Positions 6,029 through 9,827 of a DNA stretch of 9,827 nucleotides are shown piece by piece. Under the pieces are notes generated by a model, which worked only from the letters and a program-made list of their open reading frames with translations, was not told where the DNA came from and did not search any database. A program made the translations under genes and the position numbers. This DNA is from Limnohabitans sp. (GTDB lineage Bacteria; Pseudomonadota; Gammaproteobacteria; Burkholderiales; Burkholderiaceae_C): assembly GCA_018883305.1 (NCBI GenBank), contig VEQI01000097.1, forward strand, positions 1 to 9,827. Reading direction: 5' to 3'. Numbering within the stretch: position 1 is the stretch's first letter; each line of letters opens with the position of its first letter.

Positions 6029-6996
6029 CAGCGGGTCTCCTTCAGGCGTGGATCCACCAGCAGGTACAGCAGATCGACCACCAGATTGATGGTCACGAAG
6101 ATGAGGGAAATGAGACACAGATACGCCGCCATGACGGGGATGTCTGCGTGTGAAACGGCTTGAATGAACAGCAGCCCCATGCCCGGCCACTGAAACACCG
6201 TTTCAGTGATGATGGCAAAGGCAATCAGCGAGCCCAGTTGCAAACCCGTGATGGTGATCACCGGCACCAGGGTGTTGCGCAAGGCATGTCCGTAATGGAT
6301 GGTGCGCTCTGGCAGGCCCCGTGCACGGGCAAATTTGATGAAATCGGTACGAAGCACTTCCAGCATCTCGGCCCGCACCAGCCGCATGATGAGCGTGAGC
6401 TGGAAGATGGCCAGCGTGAGCGCCGGCAGGATGAGGTGCAACAGGCCGTCACGGGTCAGCAGACCCGAGCTCCAGCTGCCCCACTGCACCACCTGCCCTC
6501 GCCCGAAACTGGGCAACCAGCCCAGCCAGACGGCAAACACCAGGATCAACAGAATACCAATCAGGAAGGTGGGCAAGGACACGCCCAGCAAGGACAGCGT
6601 CATGAGCACGCGCGTGATCCAATGGCTTGGCCGCAAGGCAGCAAACACCCCCATGGGAATGCCCAGCGCCAGCGCCATCAGCGCGGCACACAGGGCCAAC
6701 TCCAGAGTGGCGGGCAGTCGTTCAGCCATCAGACTGGAGACCTTGGCACCCTGGCGCAGGCTGACACCGAAGTCGCCCTGCAGGGCATTGAGCACGAAAT
6801 GCCCAAACTGCACCACGAAGGGCTGATCCAGGCCCAGGTCCTGGCGCAACTCACGGATTTTTTCAGGTGTGGCGTCCTGGCCCAGCATGAAGACCACGGG
6901 ATCACCGACGTACTGAAACAGCATGAAGGCGATGAAGGCCACCACCAGCATGACCAGGCCGGCCTGGAACAGCCTGCGAAGCATGAACACGAGCAT
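6028..6996 (-). CDS. dppB: Dipeptide/oligopeptide ABC transporter permease (DppB/OppB type)
   Basis: This 322-residue inner-membrane channel subunit is the first gene of the dppBCDF operon. It begins with the typical basic residues and first membrane span (MLVFMLRRLFQAGLVMLVV). A periplasmic segment with the family pattern GDPVVFMLGQDATPEKI then RQDLGLDQP follows, and further spans lie near 97-120, 128-155, 184-206, 244-266 and 288-314. The EAA coupling loop is at about 208-228 (RAEMLEVLRTDFIKFARARG). It ends with LVDPRLKE, as is usual for DppB. ATG 6996 has only a weak GCGGG upstream; an in-frame ATG four codons later (6984) is an alternative. Its stop shares one base with the dppC start (TGATG). 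The 80-bp gap to the divergent pilB-like gene should hold its promoter. Confidence 0.95.
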   Translation of the reverse strand: MLVFMLRRLFQAGLVMLVVAFIAFMLFQYVGDPVVFMLGQDATPEKIRELRQDLGLDQPFVVQFGHFVLNALQGDFGVSLRQGAKVSSLMAERLPATLELALCAALMALALGIPMGVFAALRPSHWITRVLMTLSLLGVSLPTFLIGILLILVFAVWLGWLPSFGRGQVVQWGSWSSGLLTRDGLLHLILPALTLAIFQLTLIMRLVRAEMLEVLRTDFIKFARARGLPERTIHYGHALRNTLVPVITITGLQLGSLIAFAIITETVFQWPGMGLLFIQAVSHADIPVMAAYLCLISLIFVTINLVVDLLYLLVDPRLKETR

Positions 6997-7048
6997 GCCC
7001 GCATGTTAGCCAACACCCAAGCGCCCTTCTCTCAGGGATTGCACGGCA

Positions 7049-7065
7049 TTGGTGATATTTACCAA
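7049..7065. promoter_or_regulatory. Operator-like inverted repeat between divergent dppB and pilB-like genes
   Basis: TTGGT (7049-7053) and ACCAA (7061-7065) are exact reverse complements around the 7-bp AT-rich centre GATATTT. The centre includes an extended -10-like TGATATTTA on the plus strand and TAAATA on the minus strand. It is the most AT-rich spot in the 80-bp divergent intergenic region 6997-7076 and could be a repressor or activator site overlapping promoters. No -35 element is convincing in either direction. Confidence 0.3.
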
Positions 7066-7076
7066 GTTGCCCAGGG

Positions 7077-8315
7077 ATGAAAAAGCCCACCTGCCGGGAC
7101 AATGCACCGGCCATGTCCAACACGCCCCTTCGCTCATCCGCACTGGTTGCTCGCCCCACCAGTCTGCCCCGAGTTGCGCCCGCGCCTTGGGCCGGAGGGG
7201 AGGTTGACGCTGCAGCCTGCCTGGATGCCCTGATCGCCCAGGCCCTGGAATGGCAGGCCTCGGACATCCATTTCGAGCCCCTGGAACACGGCTTGCGCGT
7301 GCGTTGCCGGGTGGATGGCCGCCTGCGCCTGCTCGATCCACCCCCGGCCGCTTTGCGCGAACGCCTGCTCTCCCGCCTGAAGGTGCTGGCCCGGCTGGAC
7401 ATCGCCGAACGACGCCTGGCCCAGGACGGCCAAATGGACTGGTCGCAACCCGGGCAGACCGTGCACCTGCGCGTGAGCACCCTGCCCACCCTGCACGGCG
7501 AAAAAATCGTGCTGCGCGTGCTGGACACACGCCAGTTGCCCTTGTCACTGCCCGCTCTGGGCTACAGCGCACGTGACCTGCACACACTCACCCAAGCCCT
7601 GGCCCGCCCTCACGGCCTGGTGCTGCTCACCGGCCCCACCGGCTCGGGCAAAACAGCCTCTTTGTACAGCTGCCTGACGCATCTGCAGCATGAGGCCGTG
7701 AACATTGCCAGTGTGGAAGACCCTTCTGAAATCCCCCTGGAAGGCATCAACCAGGTCTCGGTCAACGAGCGTGCCGGCTTGAGCTTTGCTCACGCCTTGC
7801 GGGCTCTGCTGCGGCAAGACCCCGACATCCTGATGGTGGGCGAGATGCGCGACACCGAGACCGCCGGCATTGCACTGCAAGCCGCGCAGACCGGTCACCT
7901 GGTGCTGTCCACCCTGCACAGCAACGACGCGCCCAGCGCGCTGTGGCGACTGATGCAACTGGGACTGGACCGCACCCAGATTGCCCACACCGTGCACCTG
8001 ATCGTGGCTCAGCGACTGGTGCGGCGCTTGTGTACGCACTGTCGCGTGCCCCCTGACACGCTCAACAGTGCCTGGCAGGCGCGCGGCTGTGCAGCCTGCC
8101 ATGAGGGCTACCGGGGACGCATCGGCCTGTTTCAGGTCATGCCCATCTCAACCAGGATGCAAGGCCTCATCAGCGCTGGAGCCGATGTGCAAACCCTGGC
8201 ACAGCAAGCCCGGGAAGAGGGTGTGCGCAGTGTCTACGAAGACGGCTGCGACAAGGCCCAGGCCGGGCACACGGACCTGCATGAAGTACGGAGTGCTGCC
8301 CATGCACACCCGTGA
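7077..8315 (+). CDS. pilB: GspE/PilB-family secretion ATPase, N-terminally compact
   Basis: This 412-residue cytoplasmic hexameric ATPase would drive pilus or pseudopilus assembly. Key motifs are the family entry pattern QASDIHFEP near 60-68 and RVDGRLR, Walker A GPTGSGKT at 186-193, Asp-box EDPSE from 214, Walker B ILMVGEMRD at 251-259, and His-box with His274 and His281 (TGHLVLSTLH). A C-terminal zinc tetracysteine pair CTHC/CAAC (319, 322, 338, 341) follows, then GYRGRIGLF. Type IV pilus PilB is usually about 570 residues with an N-terminal GspE_N/MshEN region. That region is absent here: only about 45 loosely conserved residues precede the catalytic part. ATG 7077 touches an AGGG with no spacing, so it is a poor start; in-frame ATG 7113 (MSNTPLRSS) is a real alternative. 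The stop overlaps the next gene by 14 nt. PilB rather than GspE is inferred from the pilC and pilD neighbours. Confidence 0.9.
   Translation: MKKPTCRDNAPAMSNTPLRSSALVARPTSLPRVAPAPWAGGEVDAAACLDALIAQALEWQASDIHFEPLEHGLRVRCRVDGRLRLLDPPPAALRERLLSRLKVLARLDIAERRLAQDGQMDWSQPGQTVHLRVSTLPTLHGEKIVLRVLDTRQLPLSLPALGYSARDLHTLTQALARPHGLVLLTGPTGSGKTASLYSCLTHLQHEAVNIASVEDPSEIPLEGINQVSVNERAGLSFAHALRALLRQDPDILMVGEMRDTETAGIALQAAQTGHLVLSTLHSNDAPSALWRLMQLGLDRTQIAHTVHLIVAQRLVRRLCTHCRVPPDTLNSAWQARGCAACHEGYRGRIGLFQVMPISTRMQGLISAGADVQTLAQQAREEGVRSVYEDGCDKAQAGHTDLHEVRSAAHAHP
8290..8293 (+). promoter_or_regulatory. Ribosome binding site of the pilC-like gene, inside pilB
   Basis: GGAG at 8290-8293 lies 8 nt before ATG 8302 and within the last codons of the pilB-like gene. 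It favours ATG 8302 over the in-frame ATG at 8281, which has no comparable site, and suggests translational coupling. Confidence 0.5.
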
Positions 8316-9357
8316 ACTGGCCGCCTTCACCCGGCAACTGCACGTGCTGCTGCAAGCCGGCTTACCCCTGCTCAACGGCCTGGCCCTGATGCTGCGCAGC
8401 CACCCCAGCGCGGCCACCCGAGCACTGCTGCATCGTCTTCGCCGCCAGATCATGGCGGGACGGCCCTTGCACGTGGCGCTGCAGCAGCACCCGGGCATCC
8501 CGCGTCAATACATCCACGCCGTGGCGGCAGGCGAGGCCTCGGGTGCCTTGCCGCAAGTGCTGCAACGGCTCACGGATCAACTGGCGTCACGCGCGGCCTT
8601 GCAGCGACAGTGGCGATCGGCCCTGTCCTACCCGCTGGTGGTGCTGGGCATTGCCCTGGGCGTGCTGGCAGTGATGCTCACCTGGGTCATCCCGGCCTTT
8701 GAATCGATGTTTGCTTCCCTGGGCGCGCAGTTACCAGTGGCCACCCGCTGGGTACTGGCCATCAGCCATGCGGGCACGCAGTCCTGGCCATGGCTGGCAT
8801 CCGCGGGCCTGCTGCTCTTCGGGCTGGGTCGCTGGGTCTGGCGGCATCCTGCTGGACAACGGCTGCTCATGGAATGGCTGTGGCGCTTGCCCGGCTGGGG
8901 GCCATTGCATCGATTGGCCTGCCTGTCACGCTGGACCCGCACACTGGCCACCCTCATCGCGGCCGGCCTGCCCCTGACCGACGCCCTGACCAGCCTGGAC
9001 GGTGCCGCCGGCCACCCACGCTTTGACACCGCCAACCGTCAGATCCGGCGTGCGCTGGTGGCAGGACGATCCCTGTCACAAGCCCTGGAAAGGTATGGAC
9101 CAGATCGTGCACGCGCACGAGACCCAGAGCTGTTTTCAGGCATGATGCTGCAGATGACACACATCGGCGAAGCATCCGGCACGCTGGAAACCCTGTTGGA
9201 GCAGATGGCCCAGCAACTTGAGCACGAAGTGGCCCAACGTGTGGCCGCGCTCTCACGCCTGGTGGAGCCCAGCCTGATGGTGATGATGGGCGGTCTGGTG
9301 GGTGGCCTGGTCATCGCGCTGTACCTGCCTTTGTTTCAGTTGGGACAGGTGCTGTGA
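8302..9357 (+). CDS. pilC: GspF/PilC-family inner-membrane platform protein
   Basis: This 351-residue polytopic membrane protein anchors the assembly ATPase in type IV pilus or type II secretion systems. It has the family's two repeated domains. The first runs from RELAAFTRQLHVLLQAGLPL to GEASGALPQVL (76-87); the second from WTRTLATLIAAGLPLTDAL (about 211-229) to GEASGTLETLL (about 289-299). Membrane spans lie near 107-130, 160-178 and 322-346, the last ending in the typical LYLPLFQLG. Type IV pilus PilC is usually about 400 residues; the N-terminal 50-60 residues before the first domain are missing. A segment rich in Arg/Asp at 265-276 (YGPDRARARDPE) looks like a small loop insertion. The start at 8302 is chosen for its ribosome site and a 14-nt overlap with the upstream gene; 8281 is the alternative. 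Confidence 0.9.
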   Translation: MHTRELAAFTRQLHVLLQAGLPLLNGLALMLRSHPSAATRALLHRLRRQIMAGRPLHVALQQHPGIPRQYIHAVAAGEASGALPQVLQRLTDQLASRAALQRQWRSALSYPLVVLGIALGVLAVMLTWVIPAFESMFASLGAQLPVATRWVLAISHAGTQSWPWLASAGLLLFGLGRWVWRHPAGQRLLMEWLWRLPGWGPLHRLACLSRWTRTLATLIAAGLPLTDALTSLDGAAGHPRFDTANRQIRRALVAGRSLSQALERYGPDRARARDPELFSGMMLQMTHIGEASGTLETLLEQMAQQLEHEVAQRVAALSRLVEPSLMVMMGGLVGGLVIALYLPLFQLGQVL

Positions 9358-9362
9358 CGGTG

Positions 9363-9827
9363 ATGGACACGTGGTTCGTGCTGGCCTGGGCGTTGGGTGG
9401 TTTGCTCATCGGCAGTCATCTGAATGTGCTGATCCATCGCTGGCCACGGATGCTGGCGGCTGAAATGGGAGAGCCTGTCGCCCTCATCACGCCTCAGGCA
9501 CATCCGGTACCCCAGCCCTTCAACCTGGCCACCCCCCGGTCTCATTGCCCCCATTGCGGCACCCCGCTGACACTGGCACAACTGGTGCCCGTGCTGAGCT
9601 TTCTGTGGCAACGTGGCCGGTGCGGCCATTGTCATCACCCCATTGCCTGGCGTTATCCGGTCGTGGAGTTGTTGAGCATGGCCTGGTGGATCTGGTGCGG
9701 CACGCAAGTGTCGGCACTGGCGGGTCAGGCAGCTTTGGGCATGACGTCCGTGATCTTGCCAGGGTCCGCCCTGTGGGGACCATCGCTGGCATGGGCACTG
9801 TGGGGCAGTGCGCTGCTGGCCCTGGCC
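9363..9827 (+). CDS. pilD: Prepilin peptidase/N-methyltransferase (PilD/GspO type), 5' part only
   Basis: The first 155 codons of a type IV prepilin leader peptidase are open to the window edge. The enzyme is an integral membrane aspartic protease that cleaves and N-methylates prepilins made for the machine encoded alongside. The N-terminal span (WFVLAWALGGLLIGS) leads to HLNVLIHRWPRML, which matches the family's SFLNVVIHRLP motif. The cytoplasmic zinc-binding domain follows: NLATPRSHCPHCGTPL, then LSFLWQRGRCGHC and WRYPVVEL, giving the expected two Cys-x2-Cys pairs. The catalytic aspartates lie beyond the window. ATG 9363 is 5 bp after the pilC stop; in-frame GTG codons at 9354 (overlapping the pilC stop as GTGA) and 9360 are alternatives, and AGG at 9347-9349 is the only ribosome-site-like sequence. 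Confidence 0.9.
   Translation, partial: MDTWFVLAWALGGLLIGSHLNVLIHRWPRMLAAEMGEPVALITPQAHPVPQPFNLATPRSHCPHCGTPLTLAQLVPVLSFLWQRGRCGHCHHPIAWRYPVVELLSMAWWIWCGTQVSALAGQAALGMTSVILPGSALWGPSLAWALWGSALLALA

Noticed and set aside
6160..7080. A 306-codon plus-strand open frame antisense to dppB
   Set aside because: Gln/His-rich low-complexity composition is what the complement of Leu/Val-rich membrane protein codons gives. DppB on the other strand is fully supported.
8068..8301. Extension of the pilC-like frame upstream into pilB
   Set aside because: This stretch is pilB coding sequence (zinc motif region) read in another frame. Its Cys/Arg-rich translation has no GspF similarity, and ATG 8302 has a ribosome site.

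Overview
The window looks like a chromosomal segment from a GC-rich betaproteobacterium, most likely Burkholderiales and plausibly Comamonadaceae. This is inferred from a stand-alone Bug/TctC-type periplasmic receptor, strong G/C third-position bias and a pilB-pilC-pilD order. No organism can be named from the sequence alone.

Layout. Positions 1-142 are non-coding, with a stem-loop, a perfect 9-bp dyad and a weak promoter-like -10 element. They lead into a tRNA-Arg(CCT) gene at 143-217. Tail to tail with the tRNA is an orphan Bug-family solute receptor on the minus strand (stop at 230). A 164-bp divergent region separates it from a plus-strand dipeptide/oligopeptide-type ABC substrate-binding protein (dppA-like, 1483-3075). 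This gene converges, across only 18 bp, on a minus-strand operon read dppB-dppC-dppD-dppF (6996 down to 3094), which encodes the two permeases and two ATPases. The genes in that operon touch or nearly touch, so translation is probably coupled. From about 7077 onward the plus strand carries a compact pilB/gspE-type ATPase, a pilC/gspF-type inner-membrane platform protein and the 5' part of a pilD prepilin peptidase, which runs off the window.

How the genes work together. DppA would capture peptides or a related solute in the periplasm and deliver it to the DppB-DppC channel, powered by DppD and DppF. The dppC frame is interrupted by an in-frame amber codon (5876-5878) right after the first transmembrane segment. 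As written, the transporter lacks an intact second permease unless there is readthrough, an effective restart or a sequence error. This is the clearest anomaly in the window. PilB, PilC and PilD are the motor, platform and prepilin peptidase of a type IV pilus or type II secretion-like machine. PilB and PilC are both shorter at the N-terminus than the usual type IV pilus versions.

I see no CRISPR array, insertion sequence, integrase, toxin-antitoxin pair or convincing intrinsic terminator. I found no clearly new biological system. The items worth checking are the broken dppC and the GC hairpin around its stop, a G-G mismatch in the tRNA acceptor stem, an unusual start-site conflict in the Bug gene, operator-like dyads, and the reduced pilus proteins.
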